Source: Gymnopus androsaceus JB14
Taxonomy: Eukaryota; Basidiomycota; Agaricomycetes; Agaricales; Omphalotaceae
NCBI GenBank assembly: GCA_009733575.1
Contig: ML769385.1
Span: forward strand, 1-64,000
Direction: 5' to 3'
Length of the DNA: 64,000 nucleotides
In this document: in pieces, positions 39,853 to 52,827 of the stretch
Numbering within the stretch: the first letter of the stretch is position 1
How the letters are laid out: every line of letters starts with the position of its first letter
Made by a program: the position numbers and the translations under genes
Notes under the pieces: model-generated
Database searches by the model: none
What the model was told of the DNA's origin: nothing
Seen by the model: the letters and a program-made list of their open reading frames with translations, nothing else

Positions 39853-41693
39853 ATGGCCCTGCCAACTCCCTTGGCTAGCTCTTTAACCCTCCATACTGAC
39901 ACGGAGGACCATCCACTTCATCATCAAACAGCGCGTGAAATACTGTCTCGGGCACCCTTTATGGGTTTGGCTAGCTCTACGACGCTCGGACATCACGATG
40001 ATTTCAATAAGACACATTGTTCCGATCCAGAAAAGTGCCACGAAAACCTCAAAGCTGGCAACGGAGCTACATCTGAATCACCGTATGCTCCTCCAGACGG
40101 TGGATGGAGAGCTTGGAGTACCGTTCTCGGTGCCTCTCTGGTCTCTTTTAGTACCTTTGGGTGTGTTCATTGGTCCCTGGCCACTACCGTTTCTCATGTA
40201 TCGTTCCTTTAGGTTTGCGAATGGTTACGGTGCCTTTGCCGACTTTTACAACACGGAGTACCTCACGAACTTTTCACCTACGCTGATCTCGATGATTGGA
40301 GCACTGCAAGTTTTTGTGCTATACATCTGTCCGTGCCTGCTTTAACCGATATTTCTTGATGCTAATATTGGTCTTTGCAGTGGCTGGTCTGTCTGGAGCA
40401 GTCTTTGATGCCGTCGGTCCTCGATACCTCATACCGTCTAGTGGGGCCGTTGTGGTACTCTCTATATTGCTGCTCTCATTCACGCAGCCTCAACAAATAT
40501 ATCAACAAATTCTTTGTCAATCCGTACTGTTTAGTGTCGGCGCAACCTTTGGGTGAGTCAATCTCAGCCTCGTTTCATCTCGTAGTTGACCTTTTTTTGC
40601 TCCTTGTCTCGCAGGTTCTTCCCCGCCATCGCTCTGATGTCACATTGGTTCAAGCTTAAAATGCCATACGCTGTAGGGTGTTTGGTCTCGGGTGCAAGTA
40701 TCGGAGGAATTGTATACCCTATAATGCTCAAAACGCTTATCCCGCGCATTGGATTCGGTGAGCGTCTTTCCCTTCGGAGCTCTACGTAACACTCATCTCT
40801 GTCCCACTTAGGATGGACCATCCGAGTCATTGCATTGATAACACTCTTATGCTACCTCATTGCAGTCCTCACCATCTTCCCCCGTCGTCCCACCAAGCCT
40901 CTTCCCCGTTTCGCCCAGCTGCTGGATTTCAATGGGTTCAAAGATCCATGTTACCTCTTACTCGCGTTTGGATGTTGGTTCGCAGTGTTTGCGATATGGA
41001 ACCCGTTCTTCTACGTTGGACTTTCCGCGGATATGGCTAATCCCGGATCACCTCTCAATGGATATTATCTCGCGATTTTATGCGCGGCCTCGATTGTGGG
41101 TAGAGTGAGTCCAGGTTTAATCGCGTTTCGGGTTGGAAGGTGTGTACTTGTGTTGGATCAGAAACTCGTTATACTGATGAAACGAAATGTTAGTTTCAAC
41201 CTTATGTGCATATCGACTTTTGTTTCTGCTGCCCTTATATTTGCATTCTGGTACACGTCGTTCGCCGAAGCGAACCTTATTGCTTTTGTAGTGCTGTACG
41301 GTGTTGCTGCAGGACCGTTTTTCACATTGATTCCTGTATGTCATCTTTACTTTTCTCTGCGACTTGATTATTTGACTTCTGGACTCATTTAGCCTTGCGT
41401 GGCTTCGATATCCCCCATTGACAATGTCGGCGCTCGTTTGGGCTCGATGTACGCATTCATGGCGTCAGCTTGTCTCGCTGGTACACCGATCGGAGGCCTG
41501 TTCATTAAAACACGTAACGAGGAGAACTTTAGGCGGATGATACTGTTTTCGGTGAGTCATGGTTTCGTCGGGATGACAAGTTAGTATTTAAAATGCTGAT
41601 AATGCTCATCAGGGCTTGATGACTTTTGTGGGAGCGATATTCCTGCTTGCAGCGCGAATGATTAGAGATAAAAGGTTTTTTGCCATTGTTTGA
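39853..41693 (+). CDS. Monocarboxylate-transporter-like MFS protein
   Basis: Major-facilitator membrane transporter of the MCT-like fungal group; the substrate could be a monocarboxylate, riboflavin or another small acid. Cytosolic N-terminus MALPTPLASSL..., then the signature PPDGGWRAW at the first helix, FGFANGYGAFADFY, SMIGALQVFVLYI, helix-rich segments FFPAIALMSHW, GASIGGIVYP, LAFGCWFAVFAIWNPFFY, ILCAASIVGRVSPG and ARLGSMYAFMASACLAGTPIGG. The C-terminus is RMIRDKRFFAIV. Introns of 50-60 bp are inferred near 40161, 40332, 40552, 40758, 41142, 41337 and 41550. It reads intact. Confidence 0.85.
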
Positions 41694-42278
41694 TTTTTTT
41701 TTTGGTGTTTCATTGCCTATAGAATATTCTAGTCTAGATCTCTCGTTAATGATTTACGCATATAGACACTGTGTGCTACTATACCTATGTAGAAGCGAAT
41801 ATTATCTTTAGATGTTTACATTGCAATGTGTATTTCTTAGAAGATGTTGACGGACTTGGCGGCACATTCAAATGTCCAAATTGAGTCGGTCAAAGAAGTA
41901 ATTGACTTAAGGTTCTGAGAAGACCGTTGTACACCACTTTACTATGCAGTATCATCAGGATATGCCCTGTAGTAATTTAAAGATCTTCACAGTGTACATT
42001 CAACGCTTTCCAACCGCAAATCGCCATTATTCGTCCATCCTAGTTCTCAGTGACACTACAAGCTACAAGGTTTTCATCAAGTCCGTAGAACAATCCTAAA
42101 GACGTGATTCGTTCTGGCAATCTCATTCAACAGCATTATCGTACAGTGCAATTCTCATGCATAGTTTACAAACACCAGTACAGTTTCAATACTCGTCGAG
42201 ACCCAACGGCCTCTCGATTCGTTTCGCCATTAGCTGTTTGTGATCCGATCACAACATTTTCACTGGGTATTCTTCGCG
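41694..42278. other. Convergent intergenic region, no gene seen
   Basis: AT-rich flanks of the MFS gene and the second seven-helix gene. Confidence 0.35.
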
Positions 42279-44027
42279 TCAAGGTACACTCTGTACAAAG
42301 TGCCTCTCGGATCGTTTTGTTGAACGGCCACTGTTTGTGTTTAAATCAGCCAATGATAAATCACTGAAGCCTTGCGTCGATTGTTGGGATCTTCGAGATC
42401 TTCGAGATCTCGAATATGAGTCGTTCGCGGCCTGCTGGAGATGTATTTGTACTGATGAGTTGTTTTCTTTCCAGACATACAGTGGAAGGTACTCACGAAA
42501 GAAGACTCGTCGGTTGAGAGAACATGTGTATCTTGAATTTCTTAATCGTCGTAGGTCTGCTCTCGAGTTCAAACTGTGATATGAGTGTTAGCATCGGTTT
42601 ATGACACATCTGTACATTTGATGAGGGCGCTTACTTTGCGAGAAGGGTGTTTGAGAAGACTGCAAAGCATTAATTGTTCAGCGAAAGTAATACTAATAGC
42701 GTCTTTGGATTGCGTACTTTTCGGTAGGATCAACAATAAGGCAAGCCATACAACTGGAGAAATGGATTGTGAGTTAGAATGTCCACAGTACATACGATAG
42801 CTCACTTACAGTTATCTCGCATAGTCAGCAGCTACATGAAGCTTCTGGTCAGAAAACATTATGCAAAGCACTGAGAGGTTGATTTCACGTACACAAACCA
42901 GGATTGCAATACCGATTATACTAATGCACACAAAGTTAAGCACAGATAATGCTCATGGAGCAGTTGAGAGACATGCTTGCCTAGTAAGCGCTCCAGTTTC
43001 TGCAAGTTGAAAAAGAGTTAGAATGCCAATAAGCACCGCAAAAACTAGCCAATCGCAGCTTACCTATGGCCCATAAGATGAGCTTGTCCACCATTGCGAC
43101 TGTGCTGAGATAGAAGAAGGTCGCGTAAGAGATTAAAGCAGATAAAAAACATCACACCTTTGATACGCGTCAACCCGTCTCTGTCTCAAATTCAACACCA
43201 AAGTAAGCATGATCGATGACATCGGTGCATGTCCCAATAGATTGACTTGCAACGATGAGCAAGCGCCACTTTTGTACAAAGGGCTATATAGTAAGGTAAT
43301 CGGATTGCCTCTATTGCACCAGCGATTATGACACCGAATCGAGCCGAGATGAAGACTACGAGGGTTATGGGCACCAGCCGAACTAGGATGGATGAGGCAG
43401 ATGTAAATTTGAAGAGACGGTAAGTGAAGTAGCCTTGAACTGCATATTATGAGTAGGGAAGAAAAAGGAAGACGAGATGATGTCACACACCTAAAGCCAC
43501 ACAAATCCCATAAAACATCGTTCCCAACCCCAGCGTCACAGGAGCCTTTGCAAGGAAAGCAGGATTCCCGAATCCTGTGACCGACCAGTAGTACATGTAA
43601 TGGAATGTACAAATTGTTTGACCGAGTTCTGCAAGCCTAGACAAATGATTTCATTAATGAGAAACCACAAATGTCACACTCAACTGACTCACCATAGGAT
43701 ATTGACCTAGTTAACAAAATGTAGTGTCGGTAGGCGTGAGCCAATCATTATCCAAAGCAGAGCGATTTGTTCCCAAAAAAAAGACGTACGAGGTATTTTA
43801 TCCACCGAGAGTCGGCAGGGAAATTTTTATGGTATGTGTATGTCTGTGTTGTCACCACGCCAAAGAGGATGGAAGAAAGGATTATCGCGATTTCGAGGGC
43901 GCCTGCTCGGAAATCAAGACCCAGTAAGCAAATAGCATGTACTATACTATAGTCAGAGATTAGGCGTACCAAAAGTCAAGCCTAAATCCAAATCCGAATT
44001 ATCCGAGGCTGAACTAGAGCTAGCCAT
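42279..44027 (-). CDS. Seven-helix fungal membrane protein, copy 2
   Basis: Same type as the gene at 32361 but only distantly similar. From ATG 44027 (MASSSSASDNSDLDLGLTFG) exons encode AGALEIAIILSSILFGVVTT, TYHKNFPADSRWIKYL, LAELGQTICTFHYMYYWSV, FLAKAPVTLGLGTMFYGICV, YFTYRLFKFTSASSILVRLV, STVAMVDKLILWAIETGALT and SIIGIAILVC, then a Ser/Arg-rich tail ending RHFVQSVP. Many small exons make exact splicing uncertain, especially 42580-43200. The typical order of helices and the VDKLILWAIETG segment support the family assignment. Confidence 0.65.
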
Positions 44028-44068
44028 ACCAGTACTAAGACCCTGAGCCGGCAAACGAGTCAAGAAAC

Positions 44069-44103
<35 letters not shown>

Positions 44104-45160
44104 GGTTTAAGCAGCGAGGGATAATGATGGAGTGGACTCAGTGAGAAACTACAGTAGCGATCCCAGCATTCTGAAATGCTCTCGGGATCGGGTACAGTAT
44201 CATGCATTGACGACCCTGGACCTCTGAATCTAGGAAAACGTCACGCTGTTAGATTGCTGGGAAGGCTCGAATCCACGGAGGACAACAGCGTGTGTACTAC
44301 CCGAAAAGTTCTGAGACATAGTTAACTGTATCAAGCGCATCTTAGCATAAGAATTGGCTAAGTATTTGCCAGGTATCTGTCAAGACCCAAAGTTGGTGCC
44401 AGAACGGTTGAACGGGTTGTAACCGCTACAGTTAACTTGACAGACAGCCGCCATGGAAAGAGTTCAATTTGGAAACTTGAGAAACAATATATGATGATAT
44501 GATCCTGCAGAGAAGAAAAACGCGTACAATAATAATTCAGCTCTTCAATGGATGGTCGTGGATGCCTGGATTTCAGACGCTGAACAGATGTTACATATCC
44601 ACAGAATTTCCCAGAGACTCCCTGCAGGCTAGTCCTTTGAATGTTATCTCGAGCAGTCAGGATGGCTCTATGTATCCGCACTTCAGCGCTGCATCAGAAT
44701 CAGACATGTCTACTCAAGTACTGAGTCCTACCTAGTCCTGCACTGTACCAGTCGTATCGATATGGCCCAATCTCAAAAGATAAGCAGGAAAAGTGGGTTT
44801 TGGGATGCCAATTCAATGTCGTCTTCAAATGACAACCGTTCCATGTAAGACTGATTATATCGAAAACGCCAGGTGAAGATGCCGAACTAGCCGCACAGTA
44901 AGAATTGGGGTAAACATCGAGCTTCAGTCGACGATTGAATTTCGTTCTATTCATGGGTGGTGATACTATAATCATTATGGCGCAGAGATTACTGCTTTAG
45001 AGCCTTTATAAAAGCATAACATCGACAATCAGTCCCGAAACCAAGTCTAAAGAAAGCTCTCACCAACATCATATGACATGATCTTCTTAATTCTCTGACC
45101 CTCAGTACTCCACCACTCCATCTCCTCATTTAAATGTTTATCTAGCTTCAAAAGTTCCGT
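44028..45160. other. Intergenic region with a GA microsatellite
   Basis: It contains a (GA)15 tract at 44071-44100 in the 5' flank of the seven-helix gene. Open frames here have no recognisable motifs. Confidence 0.4.
44071..44100. repeat. (GA)n microsatellite
   Basis: Fifteen perfect GA units, about 45 bp upstream of the start codon at 44027, read as CT on the coding strand, a common pyrimidine-rich feature of fungal promoters. Confidence 0.9.
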
Positions 45161-45718
45161 TCATCTCTTTCTCGTCTCCTTCTTTTGCACAAGCGTATCA
45201 TATTCTTCGAACCTCGGATCGCCATTATCCGTCACCGCACACGCCACAGGCATCTGTCTGAACACCAGCAGATTCTCCAGCTCATTTCTCTCTTCATCCC
45301 AGCGCTCGAGATCTTCGATAATTCGATCTCCTCTTTGTACTACTTCCTCCAGTAATTTATAGCGACGCGTAGCTTCAACGCTCTTGGCTTCAAGCTTGTC
45401 GATTTGATCAAGTGAGCGAGAGATCTGGCGCTCGAGCCAGACATAGTAGAGGTCTTGGTAAACAGAATATAGGCTCATGCAAAGCCCGCAAGCGAATGTG
45501 GCAGCTCCGAATCCGAGAATGATATTCGAGCTGGAGCGTGCAAAAATAGCGCTGGGCAGAAATCGCGTGTAGATTGCTAGTAGTGGTTTTGAGATGGAAA
45601 TAAGGACATCGTTTCTCATGAGTCCAGTCTGAGGGATTTGAGAAAGAATGTATGTCGCAGGCTCGCAGAGAAGAGAAAAGTTTGCGCGTCTGATTAGGCG
45701 CCCTTCTTCAGATATCAT
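45161..45718 (-). CDS. Hypothetical membrane protein with coiled coil
   Basis: Single-exon frame of 185 residues from ATG 45718. A hydrophobic segment near residues 65-95 (NIILGFGAATFACGLCMSLY) is followed by a long charged helix (LDQIDKLEAKSVEATRRYKL and onwards) likely to form a coiled coil. No family recognised. Length, codon use and domain layout make it more plausible than the other open frames nearby. Confidence 0.45.
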   Translation of the reverse strand: MISEEGRLIRRANFSLLCEPATYILSQIPQTGLMRNDVLISISKPLLAIYTRFLPSAIFARSSSNIILGFGAATFACGLCMSLYSVYQDLYYVWLERQISRSLDQIDKLEAKSVEATRRYKLLEEVVQRGDRIIEDLERWDEERNELENLLVFRQMPVACAVTDNGDPRFEEYDTLVQKKETRKR

Positions 45719-46630
45719 GCAAAGAGCATGAAGCTAAATGCTCTTCCAATACAACCGCTCGCTCCCTCCAGAACATCACTCAACGTATGGCATTCGATCT
45801 TCGTACATGCTCTTCCTTCTCCAAAAAGAGTGTCATTTTGTAACGACCTAAATCCTTTCTCTAGGCAAAAAAGTATCCAAATCCCAGTATGCGTCTCATT
45901 TACAGCAGAACTTTGATCAAATCAAGGTCTTGCTGGAGACAACAATGTTGAAGGAACTTCGCAAGAAGGCTGACGCAGGCGATGCTCAAAAGGCTGTAGA
46001 TGCCGCCCTAAGGTATTTTCTCTGCCTTTTCTTTTGACCTATCCGAACAAGGTTGAGACTCGGCTGTGGTGTACCATAGATAACACCCTCAGCAGCGACC
46101 ACTTTATCAAAGCCGCTTTCAACGTCAAGGCCTCCCAAACCGCTCTATGGTCTACTCCATGTTCATCCCCTGGTACATCCTCAACCGAGCCGAAGTCACA
46201 TCTTCCGCTTCACCCATCGCTCTCCTCTTTACCCAAACAGCTTCGAGCCAATGACATGGGATTTACAAGTTCCCGAGCTTTTATATCATATCAAGTGGAT
46301 CCAAGGCATCGCAGGGGAGGGCGGCATTTATCATAAATTTATGAGGTTACAGAAAGAGGCTGCGGAAAGATGATGTGACCGAATCGGTATCGGTATGCAA
46401 ATGCAGATATGAAGCTGACAGGGGTAAGATGCTTTCTCAGTGTAGTATACTTTTGCAGTTATTCGAGACTTAGGAATGGTCATACAGGCTCTGGTAAGTG
46501 TGACCGAGATAAGAAGCCAAGTTATTGCAGCAGAAGTACTATTGAACGTTCTGTCCACTTGAAGCTAACTCGTTTGTAACAGCTGTCATGAGTGACTTTC
46601 AAGCCAGCTCTCTCTTATACTAACGTCTCC
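45719..46630. other. Unassigned stretch, possible gene remains on plus strand
   Basis: Plus-strand segments such as MLKELRKKADAGDAQKAVDA (45942 onward) and VPELLYHIKWIQGIAGEGG (46275 onward) look protein-like but lie in different frames with stops between them. No family recognised. Possibly a decayed gene. Confidence 0.3.
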
Positions 46631-46967
46631 TGTCTGTTCACAACGCTGTTCTGGTGCCTTGCTCCATCGAAGATTGACTTCGAGGTACAATTAGAAATCT
46701 GCACTTTGTACTGACCTGTATACTCCGCTAACCACACTAGAGACTTCCTTACGGTAAATACTCATTCTTTCGACTCTTCTCTGAAGCCAATGGATTACGC
46801 AGATACTGCTGCGCCGCTGCCGCCGTCGTTCAAGTTGTTGAAATCGATACTCGGACCGAAATGAACCTGCACGTAAGTGCATCTAGTGAACGGTTTAAAA
46901 GACGAGTAATGCAGCATCAGTTTGAGCTATTGCTTAGCTATGTTCTCGACGCTCGAAACTATTTTCT
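46631..46967 (+). repeat. Direct repeat, copy 1 of a 340-bp segment
   Basis: Matches 48731-49075 from GTCTGTTCACAACGCTG through ACTCCGCTAACCACACTAG to GTAAGTGCATCTAG and ATGTTCTC, with a few substitutions and indels. It lies just 5' of the secreted-type protein gene, so the 5' region of that gene was duplicated. Confidence 0.75.
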
Positions 46968-46982
46968 TTTATTGTCCTTGTA

Positions 46983-47583
46983 GGACCACTTGCTCTTCAG
47001 ACACTTGCGCAATCAAATGCAGTCGCCTATAATGCCAGTGTAAGTCTCATTACTGCCATGAACCTATACTAGAATCTAATTCCAACTCTCTACTTGGGTG
47101 GCGCCTTTATTGTAGTATGACGAACTTACCGCGACCGAAGTTGGTGTTCCCATCACCACATATGAGGAGCTAAATTACACCAACTGGAAAGTCTTCAGTG
47201 TCTCACCCGTGAACCTTTCCCCAAGTAGCTCTCCCCCGAACCACATTGACTTGAACGCCACTATTGGGTCTATGTCCGTCTGCAGCACCAGACGTCTGTT
47301 CAACCTGACCGGGTTCTACTTTGGTTGCACGGCGTTGAAAGGCGAGTCCGTGGAGCCTGTACTCGTACCTTGTGACGTGCTGGTGACAGGGTACTCGAAC
47401 AAACAACAAGTGATTCAGCGCACATATGTGTTTTCCGATGTTATTGCTGGACCGATGCAGAATGTTACGGGGTTGGGAGAGGTGTTCGTGGGTTTGGTTA
47501 AGGTTACGTTCCAGCTTGCACCTCCAGTGGGTCCTGTACTAGCATTGGATAACCTTCAGTATGTTATGTATGACAAGTTCTAG
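46983..47583 (+). CDS. Probable secreted protein of a mushroom-specific type (5' end unclear)
   Basis: Two exons can be traced: a hydrophobic segment PLALQTLAQSNAVAYNAS (46984-47039) and, after an intron ending near 47114, a long exon encoding YDELTATEVGVPITTYEEL, NYTNWKVFSV, NLTGFYFGCTAL, VPCDVLVTGY and VLALDNLQYVMYDKF. This pattern (a short Asp-rich start, an NxTGF-FGC core with paired cysteines, a LDN-xxY end) is common in secreted proteins of unknown function in Agaricomycetes. I could not place the start codon; the upstream exon contains stops in the needed frame. The function is unknown. Confidence 0.5.
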
Positions 47584-48730
47584 CTGCCAACTGCAGTCAG
47601 AGGCAGTTACTTTACATACTTTTTCCTCATGTGTTGTAGACTATAGGGGTTTGAGCTTGTACCGAGTCCCGACTGACGAGTTCAATTCTCTTCCATTCAA
47701 CACATCAGATTCTTAAGTTGTTGCGGGATCAGCGAAATACGAGTCGTCTTCATCGCATCAAAGGCACTCGTCTGTACTGGAATGTAAATATGTAAGCAGA
47801 AATAAACAAAATTTCAGCCTACCTCTTCCTCTTCGACCGCTTCTTGAACAAGGTCTGAATCCTGAACGTCCCTCGGGTCCATACTGAAGAAGCACTCGTG
47901 TACTGTAGCACAGCTGATGCTAAAACTGCCTTGAGAACTCGAATGAGATCCAGGTCGGGAGAAAGGTCGAATATAGAATTATGAGATGCTCCAGAGCGGG
48001 ATTTCCGTTGGAATGGACCCAGAAGCAGCTGCAGGAGCTGGAGGAGCCTGCATAAATGACCAAACTGAAGATGGGTCGGAATAGAGGTCTCGAGGGTAAG
48101 AGGAAGAGTTCATTGCATAGTTTTAAGTTATTGTCTCTCGAGATGTGGAAGGTTTTGGATGCAGAGACAAATAACGTGCAGGTCAGCCCAAGCGTAACTT
48201 GATCCTTCAGTAAAGCTCCTCTGGTTCTTCGCGATTGTGCGGAGTTAGCTCTGGCAATGATGAACTGTCGGAATTCGAAGGGTAACTGCAGAGTACTCCG
48301 ATAGCACGAAGGGTCACCGTCAGATGAAGGACTTGGAGTGCCTTTGCCTCGCCGCTGCCTGGATTCCGAATGGTAAAGCTCTTTCTCGTCTTTTCGCACA
48401 TTTACAAATCGCCTCCGTCGTGACAGCACTGCTGCCTCATTTTCAGACCTCGTTCTCGGGCTCCAATCGTTCACCCAATAAAAGTAGTAACTCTGCCAGT
48501 GCGAAACGGACTCCCGGTATTGTATGTTTTGTGGTACTCATGAAGTACTCAGACCTTGACTTCAAGACCCAATGTCATCTCACTGAACGCTGTTGACGGC
48601 CACTGAAACGACAAGTCCCCTCTGGTTCGTTAGACTCTGATTCTCGGCTGCAGTCAATTCTTCCAGTTCGGGTTCGTGCACCTGCTTCCAATAGCAAATG
48701 ATACTAGCTGTTGCTTGAATCCTGTCTCAG
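47584..48730. other. No confident gene
   Basis: A minus-strand open frame at 47920-48474 lacks recognisable motifs. Nothing else seen. Confidence 0.35.
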
Positions 48731-49075
48731 TGTCTGTTCACAACGCTGTTCTGGTGCCTTGCTCTATCGAAGATTGACTCGGAGTTACAACTAGAAATCT
48801 GCACTTTGTACTGACCTGTATACTCCGCTAACCACACTAGAGACTTTCTTACGGTAAATACTCATTCTTTCGACTCTTCTCTGAAGCCAAGGATTAAGCG
48901 AACACTGTCTACTTGCTCTGCGCCGCTGCCGCACTCGTTCAAGTTGTTGAAGTCGATACTTGGATCCGAAATGAACTGCACGTAAGTGCATCTAGCGAAC
49001 GGTTTAAAAGACAAGTGAATGCAGCATCGGGTTTAGCCATCGCTCAGCCATGTTCTCCGAGCTCGAAGCTATTTT
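48731..49075 (+). repeat. Direct repeat, copy 2 of a 340-bp segment
   Basis: Second copy of 46631-46967. Here it is not followed by the long exon of the secreted-type protein, so it is an isolated 5' fragment. Confidence 0.75.
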
Positions 49076-49805
49076 TCTACATTCTACACTGTGATATACC
49101 ATCAGCTCGACACATTGTCAGAAAAATTAATCAAAGATCCACTACTACATATCAGATTTTGAATAACTTCGTCCTCAATGTCGAACTCTTCGAATCGCCA
49201 TGTATATTCCTTCGCTCCATCATAAGTCTCCCCCATCTCCTTCAAACACCTCAGGATCCAGCGTCGATGATTCTAAACTGCGATGTCGTACCATATCTGT
49301 GGTGCACCGGAGCGCGAATCGAACCATTTTGGCTGATACAGTACGTCGGTGGTGATGGACGTGTCGATGACGGAACAGGGTGCACCGGCTGCAGAAGGTT
49401 GTGGTTCTAAGAAGGATGGGCTGTTAGTTTAGGTGTCCTTTTGACTATGAGATGGGGAGGAGGAAGCGTACAGATTTCTTTGTGGGACCTTGGAGCTTGT
49501 CAGGCTGTAGCGAGAGCTTAGAAAGAGTTATATAGTGGGTCAGAGCTCGGGTTTGTGAACCGAATTTAAGGGCATCGCCTCATAGTAGCTCACAATCATA
49601 GCTACTATCCTACGTTCATGAATTCATGTATTCTATCTGCATTCCATATATGTTGTCGTCGTCGTTGAGGCTTTCGAAGGAGTGATCTGGTAGGCCAAGG
49701 AAGAGGTCGAAGAAAGTTGTGTTATAGCTACAAACGGTTACAAGATACAGTATATTAGAGCAAAAGAATCGAGAACAGAGAAAACGAAAACAGAGCCAAG
49801 AACAT
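49076..49805. other. No confident gene
   Basis: The minus strand around 49140-49290 reads YDGAKEYTWRFEEFDIED in one frame, which looks protein-like but is short and unassigned. Confidence 0.3.
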
Positions 49806-50975
49806 TCATGAGATTCTGCGACGAGGATCACTGCTCGCTCCCTGATCTATATTCAAGAACATTCCGATTATACGGGTACGGAACTGGTCCTTTAAACGAC
49901 AGTCAGTATCCTGACACCATCGTTCTAAACGCAGCGTGCTTACATTCTTATCATAAATCTTCATCAACGGCTTCACATCTTCCCAAGTCCATTTATTCGT
50001 CACCAACTGTTTCTCCTGAAGATGTTTTGTGGGCGCATTAAAGAACTTGACAATAAGACCCTGAAAGTCTCTTGGTTTCGCGTTGAATTCCTCTACAGTT
50101 GTAGGGAATCTTTTCTCGAGTCGGTCTTTCTCGATCTGTGCTAAGCGACGCGTTTCTTCCTCCCTACGCTGCCTATTGTACTCTTCCTGTTCGAGACGGA
50201 GGCGTTCGGCCTCTTGGGCAAGACGCTCCTTCTCTTTAACACGCTGGAGCTTGCGGTATAGCTCTAGAAGCTGTTTGAGATACGCGTAGTTGTGTCGGGA
50301 GATCGAGGGAAGGTGAGCGGGTGTGGGTGCGGTTAGGGTGAATGGGTATGGAGGAGTCGTCTCGTATAGTTCTACTTGTAACACAGTCAATATGATATCA
50401 AGACGTAGTACGTATAAACGTACTTTTTGTGCATTAGATGCATCAATCATTTCCTTCAACTCATCTTCCGCGTAATTCTTATGCGTCGCTTTAGGATTAT
50501 CCGTAAACTCTCGCTTCATCCACACCCTAGGGTCTTCATCCAAGACTTCATTACGACTTTGATATCTATACTCGACGTCGTCTAGATATGCTGAAGCATT
50601 CAAATCATATATCTTTGACAGAAACGCGCCGTGGCTGGCGCGTAGATCATAAATTTCTTTCTGAACACTGACAGACGTGTCTGGTTCCGGAGGTTTAGTC
50701 CAGTCAGTATTCATTATCTCGTCGAAACTTGTGAACAAATTCAACAAATTGTTCTGAACAGAGAATGACGCGTACCTAGGTATGGTTACTGAACGCAATT
50801 GTAGAATATCACGAGCGTGTTCAAAGAGTTCGATTTTTTGAGCTGTTGTGCTATCTGGATGATCTTCGGTGAATCCGTTTCGGCCTTGGTATTTTCTGCT
50901 AGGGAGACGCAGACCACGACGGGGAGGAACAGAACTTGCAGGAGAAATTGCTGCAGCAGTGTGTGGCGTTGTCAT
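49806..50975 (-). CDS. Hypothetical protein with charged coiled coil
   Basis: Single exon, 389 residues, ATG at 50975. The N-terminus is Ala/Pro/Arg-rich (MTTPHTAAAISPASSVPPRR). The centre has a long Arg/Glu/Gln-rich helix (residues about 240-300, including RLRLEQEEYNRQRREEETRR) likely to form a coiled coil. A C-terminal domain follows with RFPTTVEEFNAKPRDFQGL and WTWEDVKPLMKIYDKNV. No family recognised. No signal peptide or membrane segment. The intact long frame supports a real gene. Confidence 0.6.
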   Translation of the reverse strand: MTTPHTAAAISPASSVPPRRGLRLPSRKYQGRNGFTEDHPDSTTAQKIELFEHARDILQLRSVTIPRYASFSVQNNLLNLFTSFDEIMNTDWTKPPEPDTSVSVQKEIYDLRASHGAFLSKIYDLNASAYLDDVEYRYQSRNEVLDEDPRVWMKREFTDNPKATHKNYAEDELKEMIDASNAQKVRLYVLRLDIILTVLQVELYETTPPYPFTLTAPTPAHLPSISRHNYAYLKQLLELYRKLQRVKEKERLAQEAERLRLEQEEYNRQRREEETRRLAQIEKDRLEKRFPTTVEEFNAKPRDFQGLIVKFFNAPTKHLQEKQLVTNKWTWEDVKPLMKIYDKNVSTLRLERWCQDTDCRLKDQFRTRIIGMFLNIDQGASSDPRRRIS

Positions 50976-51104
50976 TTCGCAAATTGAGATGGTGGTACAA
51001 AGTCCACAGTGGGCCGTGAGAAATATTTCAGTCTCAGGGCGTTCAAACGTTCATGAGAGATTGCTATTGCCATTCATTTTCGACTGATGTACTTAGGATT
51101 ACTC

Positions 51105-51200
51105 CAAAGATAAAGTAACTTCCGCATTCGATCCACCCTGTTTGAACTCCTTCAAACATTGCATAAAGTTCTGGAAAGGTTATACAGTCAAGATCTAGCT
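51105..51200 (-). pseudogene. F-box B remnant after large internal deletion
   Basis: About 95 bp that match the extreme 3' end of the B-type F-box genes (TTGAACTCCTTCAAACATT) joined directly to a piece normally about 570 bp further inside (TTCTGGAAAGGTTATACAGT). The rest of the gene is gone. Its 3' flank (51035-51104) matches the DNA downstream of F-box B3 and shows the uninterrupted site where a 100-bp element sits in that copy. Confidence 0.8.
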
Positions 51201-51256
51201 TTTCTCAAGCCCACTGGTACAAGCGAAACGTTCGTCAATTAGCGAAGATGAAAATA

Positions 51257-52555
<1,299 letters not shown>

Positions 52556-52827
52556 TGTGGTTGATACCGACACTTGCCAATCGTTGCATGCTTTTATAGT
52601 CTACGATTACCGACCCCTGCCTCCCCTTGCCTAGATTACTCCTCGAGGCTGGTCAGACAAATAGAGATTATTCCACGAAACTCATGCCCGACAAAGCGAT
52701 TACTAAGGCAAGTTGGTTTTGTTAATTCCCGGTTTTCCGGTAATTACTTATAAGTATCACAAATCTCCCGTACTTATGACAGACCTACTGCATATGCTTC
52801 AGCCTTTGGCATTGTCGATTGATATAC

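Noticed and set aside
44260..44300. Sequence resembling a tRNA B box (GCTCGAATCC)
   Set aside because: No A box or acceptor-stem pairing at suitable distance.
49806..50975. A 49-bp GT...AG intron near 50390 in the coiled-coil protein gene
   Set aside because: Its removal would shift the otherwise open 389-codon frame and bring a stop.
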